Below, piece after piece: positions 19,125-28,155 of a DNA stretch of 64,000 bases; the first letter of the stretch is position 1, and the number at the start of each line of letters is the position of its first letter. The notes under the pieces are model-generated. The model had not been told where the DNA came from, ran no database searches, and saw only the letters and a list, made by a program, of their open reading frames with translations. Origin of the DNA: G963667855 sp963667855 (lineage in GTDB: Bacteria > Planctomycetota > Phycisphaerae > UBA1845); NCBI GenBank assembly GCA_963667855.2, contig CAXXKI010000029.1, positions 799,158 to 863,157 of the forward strand, in the 5' to 3' direction. Made by a program: the position numbers and the translations under genes.

Positions 19125-19865
19125 CTACCAGAAGACTTTTGAGCAAACATCCGCCATTGGACAATCTGAGCACGAAGGAGACTCACTGTGACACCAAGAT
19201 CTTCCAATGTGCCAAGCAGGCCCGTCAAGTATGCCGGGATATTCAGGATGAACGCGTCGGGCGGTCCTTATCACTTCACCTTCGGATGGGTTTCGGCCAC
19301 ATAGGCCAAGCCGTGCAAAGACTCGTTGGACATTAACGTCGGGTTTCGGGTCCATACCAGCATAATCGGACGCATCAAGCAGGATTTCCTTTGCTTCGTC
19401 CAGCAGTATAACTACCATTGAAGCAATACCTGGCCCAACGCCGTATAGTGCTTGCATGCGTTGTTTGATCGTTTGGGCACGTTGGTTTTTCCAGAGGTTA
19501 CGTGCATCGCCTTCGTACCGATTTACTACGTGGTCTGCAACATCAACAAGTGTTTTAGCAGCATCCGTGAGATAACGTGGCTTGCCGTCGATTCGCCTCA
19601 ACACCGCGAGCATTTCGTCGGACGTCATCACCGCGATTTTCGTTGGGTCAAGATGGCCCAGGGTGGACTTGATCTTTAACGGTAATCGCCATGCCTTTTC
19701 TGCAGCCATTCCGCGATCCACCGAGGCTGCCAAAAGGAAAGCGAATGGATCATCCTTGGCAAGTGGTCCGACCAAAGGATCGTCGGTGAACAGCAACTCT
19801 TTTTCGCCAATAGTTTTTCCCACATCGATCAGTCGCTTCACGATTTTTGATTCAGATATGGACAT
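19125..19865 (-). CDS. endonuclease III-like HhH-GPD DNA glycosylase with [4Fe-4S] motif
   Basis: About 246 residues from the second ATG (19865), which has GGAG nine bases upstream; an earlier ATG lies at 19880. It is a base-excision repair fold: helix-hairpin-helix LYGVGPGIASMVVILL, the catalytic-Asp region DPKPDVNVQRVFARLGL, and a C-terminal cluster motif C-x6-C-x2-C-x5-C (WCHSESPSCSDCPMADVC). The lyase lysine of endonuclease III (G-V-G-x-K) is a glycine here, so I predict a monofunctional or altered enzyme. It is the last gene of a minus-strand operon whose other members are small unknown proteins. The target base cannot be inferred. Confidence 0.8.
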   Translation of the reverse strand: MSISESKIVKRLIDVGKTIGEKELLFTDDPLVGPLAKDDPFAFLLAASVDRGMAAEKAWRLPLKIKSTLGHLDPTKIAVMTSDEMLAVLRRIDGKPRYLTDAAKTLVDVADHVVNRYEGDARNLWKNQRAQTIKQRMQALYGVGPGIASMVVILLDEAKEILLDASDYAGMDPKPDVNVQRVFARLGLCGRNPSEGEVIRTARRVHPEYPGILDGPAWHIGRSWCHSESPSCSDCPMADVCSKVFW

Positions 19866-19933
19866 CAGTATTCGCTCCATCTAATATCAATAAACACAAC
19901 AATCGAAGTTGGTATGACAACATACACCACAGA

Positions 19934-20125
19934 TCATGTGTACAAGAGGCTACTCACAAACAATACAGACATCACTAGTAGTAATAGGCCAGAACCGATA
20001 AGGGCAACGAATGGGATCAAGCATCCGCTCTTTTTCCCACCGCCTCCGTAACCATAGAATCGGAAACCGCGTCGTCCCCAGGTGATACCTCCCCATTTGC
20101 CCCACCACCCAATCCGAAAGCCCAT
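19934..20125 (-). CDS. small Gly/Trp-rich membrane protein
   Basis: 63 residues. The first half is rich in Gly, Trp, Phe and Arg (GWWGKWGGITWGRRGFRF), the second half is one membrane helix (CLIPFVALIGSGLLLLVMSV). A strong GGAGG lies eight bases before the ATG, so it is very likely real despite its size. It lies 25 bases after the preceding gene and ~70 before the glycosylase gene, in the same operon. The N-terminus faintly recalls DUF4236-like proteins, but no firm family is recognised. Confidence 0.7.
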   Translation of the reverse strand: MGFRIGWWGKWGGITWGRRGFRFYGYGGGGKKSGCLIPFVALIGSGLLLLVMSVLFVSSLLYT

Positions 20126-20149
20126 GGTTCCCGTCCTCCTTCTGCTCCG

Positions 20150-20518
20150 TTAAGATCCCTGAGCGTTCTGTGACTCTGATTGACGATTCGACCAGTAATC
20201 GTGGACTCGCCGCAATTCTCCAAAATAAAAAGCATCGTTGTCTTCAGTACTATGAAGTCCAATACGTTTGGCAAGATTAAAGAACCCTTGACCTGGAATC
20301 ATTTTGTCGTTTGATACAACCAAAGCCGAGATCAACGGTCTTCCCTCTTGGTGCTCAGATTCGGAAATTTCGCCAAGAATTTGTCCAATGAATGCACGAT
20401 CGTGCGCAGATTCCATATCCAGACCAACAAGTGGTGCGATTTTGCCATACGTTGTTGTTCCACGTTTTCGAGCGATCTCACGAAGATGTAATAGAAGATC
20501 ATTAGTGTTCGGATCCAT
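20150..20518 (-). CDS. conserved hypothetical protein
   Basis: 122 residues from ATG 20518, 11 bases after the upstream stop. Marks: EIARKRGTTTYGKIAPLVGL, FIGQILGEISESEHQEGRPL, ISALVVSND, and PGQGFFNLAKRIG. Proteins with the pattern 'GEIS..EH..GRPLLSA.VV....PG.GFF.LA' occur widely without known function. It sits second in the four-gene operon ending with the DNA glycosylase. Longer open frame extends to 20626 but overlaps the upstream gene, so the internal ATG is preferred. Confidence 0.7.
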   Translation of the reverse strand: MDPNTNDLLLHLREIARKRGTTTYGKIAPLVGLDMESAHDRAFIGQILGEISESEHQEGRPLISALVVSNDKMIPGQGFFNLAKRIGLHSTEDNDAFYFGELRRVHDYWSNRQSESQNAQGS

Positions 20519-20528
20519 ATTGGGCTTC

Positions 20529-20819
20529 TCAATTAGTGTTATGTTGCCCAACTGTGAGCTGTATGTTCCGACAACATGATCCACAGGATTTCCAGTTACC
20601 CTTGCGGAACATATCGAGCCATTCAATCATCTCGTCAAGATCAAGCGAAAAGGACTTTTCCACGACAGTGGAAGCCCGTTTTAGGTGATAGCAATCCGCA
20701 CGATGCAACACGTTTTCCTGTATGCCACTGATACCCTTACCTGCAAAATCGTTAAACACGAATCCCTCACCCTTTTCGCAGATTTCAGACCACCGTGTGT
20801 CACTTGTGATTGACTCCAT
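20529..20819 (-). CDS. small Cys/His protein, unknown function
   Basis: 96 residues. A His-x3-Cys pair (LHRADCYHL) and a later WKSCGSCC give a likely metal site H/C...C-x2-C, a layout seen in small proteins linked to nuclease or modification genes. The ATG is preceded by AGGAGGTGAT, a near-complete complement of the 16S tail and one of the strongest ribosome sites in the window. First gene of the four-gene operon; the promoter must lie in 20820-20950. Confidence 0.65.
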   Translation of the reverse strand: MESITSDTRWSEICEKGEGFVFNDFAGKGISGIQENVLHRADCYHLKRASTVVEKSFSLDLDEMIEWLDMFRKGNWKSCGSCCRNIQLTVGQHNTN

Positions 20820-21530
20820 CGTATCACCTCCTGTTGAGTATTACATGTATTGCCTATCTCAATATGCACTTGCTGCATTATATCGCGGCCTACCCGACTT
20901 ATTCAACACATTATAGCCATTGCACCTGAAAAGTAGGGGTAGGAGGTAGGGGTAGGGTATAGATATCACGAAAAACCTAACTGTAGATATTCGCTAATAT
21001 TGGGCCGTTTTGATCATGTAGATCACAAACAGGATGTACTGGTTAATCATCATGAAGAATAACATGTAACTTAGTCGGCAAAGAAATCGTAAAGAGTGCA
21101 CATCCCAGTAAATGATCAGTTGAGTATCGTTTGAACCAACTGTTTCGGACATCGCATTTTGCGTTACCATCATTGTGTCTCACTGGATATTTCAAAACAT
21201 TCACGATTTCCTTGGTGCCCATATCGCCCTTTTTCTGCGGCTCCGTATTTTCTCAAGGAGCCACTTTTTCACTTCCCTGTTTACGAAAAGTTAAAGATAT
21301 TGACGGGCCTCTCCCCTGGTAGCATTAACCAAAGTTCTCTTACCGCACATTCCCACCTATTCGATTGGTGAATATCTATTGATCGCTGCAGATACGATGT
21401 GGCCAGACAATAACGAGAATAGGTTGATCGAGAATAGAATTAGCGGGAAATACGCGAACCGATGGAGAAGGCTATCTCGCTATTGTACATTTCCAACTTT
21501 TTATAATTCGCTTTGAGTTAGAATGATCGA
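20820..21530. other. AT-rich intergenic stretch with G-rich tract
   Basis: About 700 bases between the head of the glycosylase operon and the rpsR terminator. The only notable structure is a run of G-blocks at 20936-20957 (GGGGTAGGAGGTAGGGG and one more GGG). Short open frames on the plus strand lack ribosome sites and family matches. No tRNA or known RNA was recognised. Confidence 0.45.
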
Positions 21531-21568
21531 CCGGTAAAAGAAAAACGCTTCCCCTATGGGGAAGCGTT
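21531..21568 (-). terminator. rho-independent terminator downstream of rpsR
   Basis: AACGCTTCCCC/GGGGAAGCGTT, a perfect 11-bp stem with a 3-base loop at 21544-21568. On the minus strand it is followed by TTTTTCTTTT. It ends the transcript that carries rpsR. Confidence 0.85.
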
Positions 21569-21722
21569 GAGTGAAAACAGATTAATATCCTTTGCCCCAA
21601 TGAATGGGATATGGTCAGCATGGCAGAACCCGCAGGAAAAGAATCATCAACTTCCCGCATGGTAGAACAACTACGGCAGAAACCAAAGCCGGTTGGCCAC
21701 CTGTACCTCTACAGCCTGGCTA

Positions 21723-21992
21723 TTATACGCTGCTGTAAGGAATAAGAGCCATGAAGCGAGCCTGCTTGATGGCGTTCTTCAGCGACTTCTGCTCCTGGGC
21801 AGAGGTGCCGGCACGCTTGCGTGACTGCATTTTGCTGCTGCTGGTTACAAACTTTCTTAAAAGCTCAACCTCTTTGTAATCGACGATATCGCCAATCCAG
21901 TCCTTGCCCCCACGCTTTGGGAACCGGCATGTTGTGTGAAAGTTGCGCTTCTTATTGTTGTTATTATTGTTATTGTTGTTCTTCTGCTGCAT
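21723..21992 (-). CDS. rpsR: 30S ribosomal protein bS18
   Basis: 89 residues. The core DWIGDIVDYKEVELLRKFVT, KMQSRKRAGTSAQEQKSLKN and IKQARFMALIPY match bS18, which binds 16S rRNA next to bS6 in the platform. The N-terminus is odd: MQQK followed by nine asparagines coded by an AAT/AAC repeat, then KKRNFHTTCRF. It is away from rpsF and rplI, its usual partners; a Trm112-like gene is upstream on the same strand, and a strong terminator lies ~155 bases downstream. The start codon has only a weak ribosome site. Confidence 0.85.
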   Translation of the reverse strand: MQQKNNNNNNNNNKKRNFHTTCRFPKRGGKDWIGDIVDYKEVELLRKFVTSSSKMQSRKRAGTSAQEQKSLKNAIKQARFMALIPYSSV

Positions 21993-22049
21993 TTTCTTAG
22001 TCGCCTAGTGACAAACTATCCAGTTATTGACCTGTAATGAACGCCGGAG

Positions 22050-22271
22050 TTATTTACCGGCATATTCCGCCATGAGGCGGTCAAACTCTTCTTGCTCCAC
22101 AACCTCCGATTCGTCAATCAACATGATGGGAATACCATCACGAATCGGATACCGTCGTCGCGTCTGCGGATCGATCGAGTACAACCAATCGCCAATCTGC
22201 ACAACAGCCGCCCGTGACTCCGGACAAACCAAGATGTCCGCCAACTCTGGTTTGAGCTTTTGGGTCATCAT
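22050..22271 (-). CDS. Trm112/UPF0434 family small protein
   Basis: About 73 residues from ATG 22271 (AAAAGGA upstream; a longer in-frame start at 22307 is less likely). LADILVCPESRAAVVQIGDW and RRRYPIRDGIPIMLIDES match the Trm112-like family, often a methyltransferase partner or activator. Only the first Cys of the classic zinc site remains. It ends 58 bases before rpsR on the same strand. Confidence 0.8.
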   Translation of the reverse strand: MMTQKLKPELADILVCPESRAAVVQIGDWLYSIDPQTRRRYPIRDGIPIMLIDESEVVEQEEFDRLMAEYAGK

Positions 22272-22454
22272 ATCCTTTTGTCCCCGCTCTTCATTCACAT
22301 TCCACATGTAGAATCAACAGCGAAGCGCCGTAGTCTACTGCAGAAATTATCGTTTGACAAGGCACCAACGAACCGTACCAGGTTTCGAACAGATAAGGCT
22401 ACCGATTTCTTGAAAACGGCTCAATATACCCGTAATTACCTGCAAATAATATAG

Positions 22455-23924
22455 TTACAACAGTTCGGCCAATTGTCGTTTGAGAATTTTTCCGGTAACG
22501 CCACGAGGAAGGCTCTCACAAATCTCGATCCGTTTGGGAACTTTGTAGCCGGCCAACTGCTTCCGCACGTGATCTCGCAGCTCCAGTTCCGTCACATTTT
22601 TCCCGTCGAGTGTGGTTACGAAGGCCACGGGAACCTCACCCCGGCTATCGTCGGGAACGCCGATAACCGCTACCTCGTCGACGGCATCGTGGGTTTCAAT
22701 GACGGCCTCTATCTCCCGCGGAAACACGTTCTCCCCGCCGATTATCATCATATCCTTGAATCGACCGGTGATCTTCACGTAGCCGTCGCCGTCGATCTGA
22801 CCACAATCTCCGGTTTTTAACCATCCATCTGGAGTGATTACGCTGGCCGTCTCCTGTGGCAAACCTCGATATCCTTTCATTACGTTGGGACCTTTGATCC
22901 ATATTTCCCCATCTTTGTTGGGTGGAAGGCTCCCTCCGGAATCGTCGACTATTTTGACCGACACGTTGTTTACCGCCCGGCCTATCGTTCCCAGACGGGT
23001 TGTACCGGGAAGATCGAGGGTACAAACAGGAGAGGTCTCAGTTAATCCGTATCCCTGGTGCAACTCAACGCCAAAGCGCTGGCGGAAACCATTGGCAATC
23101 GATTCCGGTAACGGCTCGCCGCCGCTGAGTAGCAGGTAGGCGTCCTTCAACAAATCGGATTCCGCGGATTTCAATCGCAGCAGGCCCCCAAACATACTGG
23201 GGATGGCCAGGAATACACTTATTCGATGCTTGCGTATCGCCTCCGCTACCGCAACTGCCGAAAACCGGGGGATGCAATAAACCGAAGCCCCCAATGCGAT
23301 AGGAATCAATACGTTCGCGGTAAGCCCGAAAGCATGAAACGGCGGCAGGCAGTTCAGGAAACGATGATCAGGAGCAAGCTTCGCCGTCTCAATGCAATTA
23401 ACAGTATTGCTATAAAGGTTTTTGTAACTGAGCTCGACCCCCTTCGGCTCGCCCGATGTTCCCGATGTGTAAAGCACAATCGCCGTATCATCCTGATCCA
23501 CCACAGGCAAAGGAGGCTTGCGACGGAAAACGCTCAGGGCAATTGCTTTCTTGAGTGGAAGATTCTCGAGAAAAACTACGCGGACGGGAAGCTCCTTGAC
23601 CAGGTCGGCGAAATAACGAATGGTGAAGATGGTGTCCAGTTCGGCATCAGCAACTATCTTGGACAGTTCGGCCGGTGGAAGCAGGAAATTCAAAGGGACT
23701 GCCGTGCGTTTTGCCCACAGGGTGCCAAAAAGCATACCGGCAAAAGCACTGCCCGCAGGAAGCATCACCCCGACATTGGTTGCCGCCGTTTTTTCGCTGA
23801 CGATTCTTTGAATCGCCTGAGCAAAGGAGAGTAATTGCTTATAAGTCAGGGTTACACGCTCATCGGAAACCGCTACCTTCTTTCCCCGGCATCGGGCCGC
23901 TTCTACAAGCAGGTCCATCAGCAT
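22455..23924 (-). CDS. AMP-dependent acyl-CoA synthetase / ligase
   Basis: 489 residues. ANL superfamily adenylating enzyme that activates a carboxylic (probably fatty) acid with ATP and CoA. Marks: P-loop-like motif VLYTSGTSGEPKGVELSYKN, GYGLTETSPVC (motif A4/A5), GWLKTGDCGQIDGDGYVKIT and GRFKDMMIIGGENVFPREIE, and the C-terminal lysine in RGVTGKILKRQL. The ATG at 23924 is preceded by AGGAGG. Divergent from the SPOR lipoprotein gene. Acid specificity not deducible. Confidence 0.9.
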   Translation of the reverse strand: MLMDLLVEAARCRGKKVAVSDERVTLTYKQLLSFAQAIQRIVSEKTAATNVGVMLPAGSAFAGMLFGTLWAKRTAVPLNFLLPPAELSKIVADAELDTIFTIRYFADLVKELPVRVVFLENLPLKKAIALSVFRRKPPLPVVDQDDTAIVLYTSGTSGEPKGVELSYKNLYSNTVNCIETAKLAPDHRFLNCLPPFHAFGLTANVLIPIALGASVYCIPRFSAVAVAEAIRKHRISVFLAIPSMFGGLLRLKSAESDLLKDAYLLLSGGEPLPESIANGFRQRFGVELHQGYGLTETSPVCTLDLPGTTRLGTIGRAVNNVSVKIVDDSGGSLPPNKDGEIWIKGPNVMKGYRGLPQETASVITPDGWLKTGDCGQIDGDGYVKITGRFKDMMIIGGENVFPREIEAVIETHDAVDEVAVIGVPDDSRGEVPVAFVTTLDGKNVTELELRDHVRKQLAGYKVPKRIEICESLPRGVTGKILKRQLAELL

Positions 23925-24111
23925 AAAGGTAATCCTCCTGAGCCGAACTCGTTATCACCACCGCAGAAACTAAAAGCGAGAATAGTCCTTGCGTATAGCT
24001 TTGTCCACGTGCATTATCTAACTCAATACTCGGGTTAGCGGGTCACCTGCGGCAAACTAACCGGGTGGATTAACGATAGAGATGAAAAACTGACCAGGTA
24101 AGTGAAGCGGC

Positions 24112-24909
24112 ATGATTAGGCGAAATTCAATCAAAGTGGCGTGTATGATCGCAAGCGTTTCGGCATTCTTCGGTGCTGCGGGGTGTAACCAGATACCGCA
24201 GTCGGTAATGGAGCAGATGGAACAGGCGTTTCAAGAGCTCGATGCGAAGGATTACAACGGCTGCGAGCAGATGCTGAACCCGATAATCACCTCTTACGGC
24301 CACAGCGAGGGGATCGCCCCGGCGTATTACATGCGCGGTCAATGCCGATTGCGTAAAGCACAACGCGACCAGGCTCAAATGGATTTCACTACCGCTCGTC
24401 ACTTGACCAGGGATCGGAAATTCCGTTCGTGGATTGATGCCCAGTTGGGCAATATGGCTTACGACGATGGCAACTACGGTCAAGCGTGCATTCATTACCG
24501 TGACGCGGCAAAATATATGCCACACAGACCACCGGCCGACCGCGTGCTGTATCAATACGGGGTGGCACTGCAAAGAACCAAGCAATTCGCCAACGCCCGG
24601 GAGATTCTCCGTCGGGTGTTTACTGATTTTCCATCTTCCCAATGCGCTCCCGACGCGCAGCGGAAGTACAGTTGGGATAGAGACCATTACGCCATCCAAT
24701 GCGGTTCGTTCTCCACTCTGGATTCGGCCAACCAGGAAGCTAGCAGACTCCGCCAGGAAGGTGTGGACGCCATCGCTTATCCGGAATTCGACGATAACGG
24801 ACGAAAGCGGTTCGTAATCAGGGTCGGGCGGTTTACCTCGTACCTTCAGGCAAACCGCAGGCTGGAAGCCGTTCGTCGCGTTCAACCGGACGCATTCATC
24901 GTCCCCTGA
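24112..24909 (+). CDS. TPR lipoprotein with C-terminal SPOR domain
   Basis: 265 residues. A lipoprotein signal (hydrophobic IASVSAFFGAAGC, Cys at residue 25) is followed by TPR-like helices (residues ~35-195) and a SPOR domain (YAIQCGSFSTLDSANQEASR to the end), which binds denuded septal peptidoglycan glycans. Likely outer or inner-membrane anchored and acting at the division site or cell wall. Two larger TPR genes follow on the same strand. Confidence 0.85.
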   Translation: MIRRNSIKVACMIASVSAFFGAAGCNQIPQSVMEQMEQAFQELDAKDYNGCEQMLNPIITSYGHSEGIAPAYYMRGQCRLRKAQRDQAQMDFTTARHLTRDRKFRSWIDAQLGNMAYDDGNYGQACIHYRDAAKYMPHRPPADRVLYQYGVALQRTKQFANAREILRRVFTDFPSSQCAPDAQRKYSWDRDHYAIQCGSFSTLDSANQEASRLRQEGVDAIAYPEFDDNGRKRFVIRVGRFTSYLQANRRLEAVRRVQPDAFIVP

Positions 24910-25148
24910 CGAAAAAGCGTAAATCGAAATATACCATATCACCGCGGGTGAGATTTTACGGAAACGAATCCCGCACGCTTTTCTATTGCGCCGGTAACGA
25001 CCGATAACCAGCCAATTACGGCAAAAATCGCAAACATCTCTCCCGAAACGGCCATTTGAGCGGCATTGGGTAACTATCCCCTCGTTCGATTCCGATAGAA
25101 CATTTTGAAAACGCTGTCTTCTCCAAACGGAGTTGAAGGAGCCACGAA

Positions 25149-26351
25149 ATGGAACCTATGGAATCGAAATCCACGGATGTCGCGCCAATGGAGCAGGTCA
25201 AGAACCGGACAATGGGTTTGCTGCAGGCATACTTCCAATCGCGTAATCATTTACGTAAAGGGATCTGTCTGCTTAACGCCGGTCAATACGAGTTGGCCAC
25301 CGACGAGTTGACCAGGGCGTCGACTGCGGGGTGCAATACGAAAGACCTTTCGTCCTATCTGGTCAAAGCGCTGCTTGGTTCGGGCCGTTACCAGGATGCG
25401 GCGGCTGAATTCGAAAAGAACATCGAACATCATCCGGACGATGTGGACAGCATCATCAGACTGGCTTTAGTGCAATGGAAGTCGGGTAAACCACAATCGG
25501 CAATAGACACCCTTCGCAGCGCTGTCACGCGGTATCCGAATAACGCCGAACTGCACTTCCAGCTGGGAACATTGCTGGCCGGTCTCGACGAGAACGAAGA
25601 GGCCGAACTCCGCTTTACCCAGGCAATCGTAATCGACAGGAACCACACCGAAGCCCAGGTCAGCCTGGCCATGTGCCTGGGCAGTCGACAGGATGTAGTG
25701 GGAGCGGTAAGGCATTTATCAACCGCTCAGCACAACGATCCGGGAAACGCGAGAATCGCCCTGCTGCTGTCCTGTGCGGCCAAGGCCTGCCAGGATCTCG
25801 GGGAAGAAGTAACCGTTCGCGCGGATATGCCCGAAGATGAATATGAATCCAATAATGACACGGTCAGTGAACTCAGTCGCCTGATAGAAAGCGAGCCGGA
25901 ATTCGCCGAGGCGTTTCTGCTGGTGGACGACAAGGAACTGGACCGCTCCGCGTTTGCCCTGCTTTCCGCGACGTTGAAGATGGCAATTGAACGCAATCCT
26001 CATCGGGAAAACCTTTACTACCTGCGGGGCCAGGCATTGGCCCGGCTGGGTCAGGTTCATGAAGCGATCGAAGCCCTGGAGCAGGCAACAAGAATCAATC
26101 CGAAGTACATCGTAGCGATTATCCAACTGGCAAAACTCTATCAACAGACCAACCGCTTCGTGGAAGCGACAGCCAGGCTGGAAGAAACAACGCGACTTGG
26201 GGCGGAATACGCTGACACATACTACATGCTGGGAAATCTTTATCGGGACACCGGCAAGCTGCAGAAAGCGCGCCGGGCTTACGAACACGCTTTAAGCATA
26301 AACAGCAATTACGTAAAAGCACAAGAAGCGCTTGAATCGCTCGCCGCCTAG
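25149..26351 (+). CDS. TPR repeat protein
   Basis: 400 residues made almost entirely of tetratricopeptide repeats (for example AIDTLRSAVTRYPNNAELHF, AIEALEQATRINPKYIVAII, ARRAYEHALSINSNYVKAQE). No signal peptide or membrane helix, so cytoplasmic scaffold by inference. GAAGGAG lies before the ATG. The next TPR gene begins 26 bases after its stop, so the two are probably co-transcribed. Confidence 0.85.
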   Translation: MEPMESKSTDVAPMEQVKNRTMGLLQAYFQSRNHLRKGICLLNAGQYELATDELTRASTAGCNTKDLSSYLVKALLGSGRYQDAAAEFEKNIEHHPDDVDSIIRLALVQWKSGKPQSAIDTLRSAVTRYPNNAELHFQLGTLLAGLDENEEAELRFTQAIVIDRNHTEAQVSLAMCLGSRQDVVGAVRHLSTAQHNDPGNARIALLLSCAAKACQDLGEEVTVRADMPEDEYESNNDTVSELSRLIESEPEFAEAFLLVDDKELDRSAFALLSATLKMAIERNPHRENLYYLRGQALARLGQVHEAIEALEQATRINPKYIVAIIQLAKLYQQTNRFVEATARLEETTRLGAEYADTYYMLGNLYRDTGKLQKARRAYEHALSINSNYVKAQEALESLAA

Positions 26352-26377
26352 ATTACGTTGAATGCAAACGGGGTTAT

Positions 26378-28072
26378 ATGTCACACTTACTTGAAATACT
26401 AGGTCGGGGTTTGCTGGCGGAGCTGGCTGCAGCCTTCAGAGGTGTGCTTATCGACAACACCGATATACCAACGGATGGACTAAAGCGGCTGGTAAGTCAA
26501 TTTCCCGATAAGCATTTACACCATCTTCGCCTGGGCGTGCGACTATTGAACACGCACAGGCCCACGGATGCCCTGGAATCGTTCGAGAGATCGCTGCAAC
26601 TGGACCCGACCGAAGTGGCCGCCGTATTGGGAAAAGCTTGTGCGTATGACAATTGCGGCCTGCTTTCGGAAGCGACGGCCGCGGTAAAAACCGCTTTAAC
26701 GGCCAAACCGGAAGATCCGGCGGTGCAATTCGCCATGGGGTTCTGTTACGAAAAGTCCGGAAACGCGGATCTGGCAAAAGAGCATTATACAAAGGCGGTG
26801 GAATACGCTCCCCGGCTGAGAAACGCCCACGAAAGACTGGCTGCGTTATACTTCCGGGAGAATAAACTCACTAAAGCAATCGAGCATTACGACCAGCTCT
26901 GCTGGTATGAGCCGGGCGATATTGACTTGTCGCTTACCCTGGCCAACCTGCTGCTCAAGGCCAACCGCCCTTATGACGCGATTCAGAGATACCAATATGC
27001 CCTGACAATGGATCCCGATAACTGGGAGGCGGGCTCCGATTTAGCCGCCGCTTACGAGGAGGCGGGCCAATACGGAGAGGCCATCGAACAGCTGCGGCTG
27101 GTGATCGAGGATCAACCGGAATTCCCCGACAATTATCTTAGGCTTGGCGACCTTTATGTCAGGGTTGGTGAAACCGAAAAGGCACTGCAGGCCTACACCG
27201 ATGCCATAAAAATCAACCCGGATTACCTGGAGGCGCATGTAAAACTCGGCACGCTCAATATCCGGGAAAGCAACTACGAGAACGCGGCCCAGTCTTTCAA
27301 CAAAGCCATTGAATTGAATGATCGGCTGCTAAGCGCATACGTGGGGCTAAGCGTTGCCCAACTGGACGCCAATCAGCCGGAGCAGGCGGCGGCGACCATG
27401 GATATGGCCTCCGGCGTGGAGCCGAACAGTACGGTATTGTTCAGTGAAATGGCCAGGCTGCAGCTGAAAGCCTCGGTAGGCCGGCAGAGCGAAAAATACC
27501 TTTCGCCAATGGCTGTCACCGCAACCGAAGACTCTGCACCTGTAGCAGGTGAAACCGATGACCTGATCGACGAGCAGATTAAGCGGCACAAAACGGCCGC
27601 CAGAAACCACCCGCATTACGCCGATCTGCACTACCGGCTGGGAGTACTATTGAAACATCGCGGCCGGCTGGAAGAGGCCATAGATTCTTTTCAGCACGCG
27701 CTATCGATTAATCCCAATTACGTCAAAGCCATTATCAAGCTGGGGCTGGCCTACAAGGAGAAGGGGCTGGAAAGTATCGCTATCGACACTTTCAAAAACG
27801 CCATATCCGTCGATCCGCATGATGTTCAGCTTCACTACGAACTCGGTCTGATATTCGCGGACCGGGAGCAGTTCTCTCTGGCCATCGAGCAGTTTGAGTA
27901 TGCGGTAAAACACGATCCATTAAATGTGGATTTCCGGGCGAATCTGGCTTTAAGCCTGCAGAATATGGGCCTGATCGACAGAGCGACAGCCACCTGGCAG
28001 GCTCTGTGCGAAATAGCCCCGGAAACCGAACGGGGCCGGGACGTACTGTGCCAGCTCAATAAACGCAATTAG
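26378..28072 (+). CDS. large TPR repeat protein
   Basis: 564 residues with about a dozen TPR units, in two blocks separated by a linker at residues ~370-405 (KYLSPMAVTATEDSAPVAGE). The last repeats (AIDSFQHALSINPNYVKAII) closely resemble the last repeat of the upstream TPR protein, pointing to duplication. No signal or enzymatic domain. Transcription probably ends at the hairpin at 28097-28134. Confidence 0.85.
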   Translation: MSHLLEILGRGLLAELAAAFRGVLIDNTDIPTDGLKRLVSQFPDKHLHHLRLGVRLLNTHRPTDALESFERSLQLDPTEVAAVLGKACAYDNCGLLSEATAAVKTALTAKPEDPAVQFAMGFCYEKSGNADLAKEHYTKAVEYAPRLRNAHERLAALYFRENKLTKAIEHYDQLCWYEPGDIDLSLTLANLLLKANRPYDAIQRYQYALTMDPDNWEAGSDLAAAYEEAGQYGEAIEQLRLVIEDQPEFPDNYLRLGDLYVRVGETEKALQAYTDAIKINPDYLEAHVKLGTLNIRESNYENAAQSFNKAIELNDRLLSAYVGLSVAQLDANQPEQAAATMDMASGVEPNSTVLFSEMARLQLKASVGRQSEKYLSPMAVTATEDSAPVAGETDDLIDEQIKRHKTAARNHPHYADLHYRLGVLLKHRGRLEEAIDSFQHALSINPNYVKAIIKLGLAYKEKGLESIAIDTFKNAISVDPHDVQLHYELGLIFADREQFSLAIEQFEYAVKHDPLNVDFRANLALSLQNMGLIDRATATWQALCEIAPETERGRDVLCQLNKRN

Positions 28073-28096
28073 CCGGCATAAAGAAAAACACCCACA

Positions 28097-28134
28097 GGAC
28101 GGAATCACTATAAATGGTGATTCCGCCCTTTTTT
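28097..28134 (+). terminator. rho-independent terminator of the TPR genes
   Basis: GGACGGAATCAC pairs with GTGATTCCGCCC (one mismatch) followed by TTTTTT. It lies 25 bases after the TPR stop codon. Confidence 0.85.
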
Positions 28135-28155
28135 ATATCGCACGGCAAAAAAGAA

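Noticed and set aside
24127..24942. 271-residue minus-strand frame opposite the SPOR lipoprotein
   Set aside because: Shadow of the plus-strand gene, which has a lipoprotein signal and two known domains.
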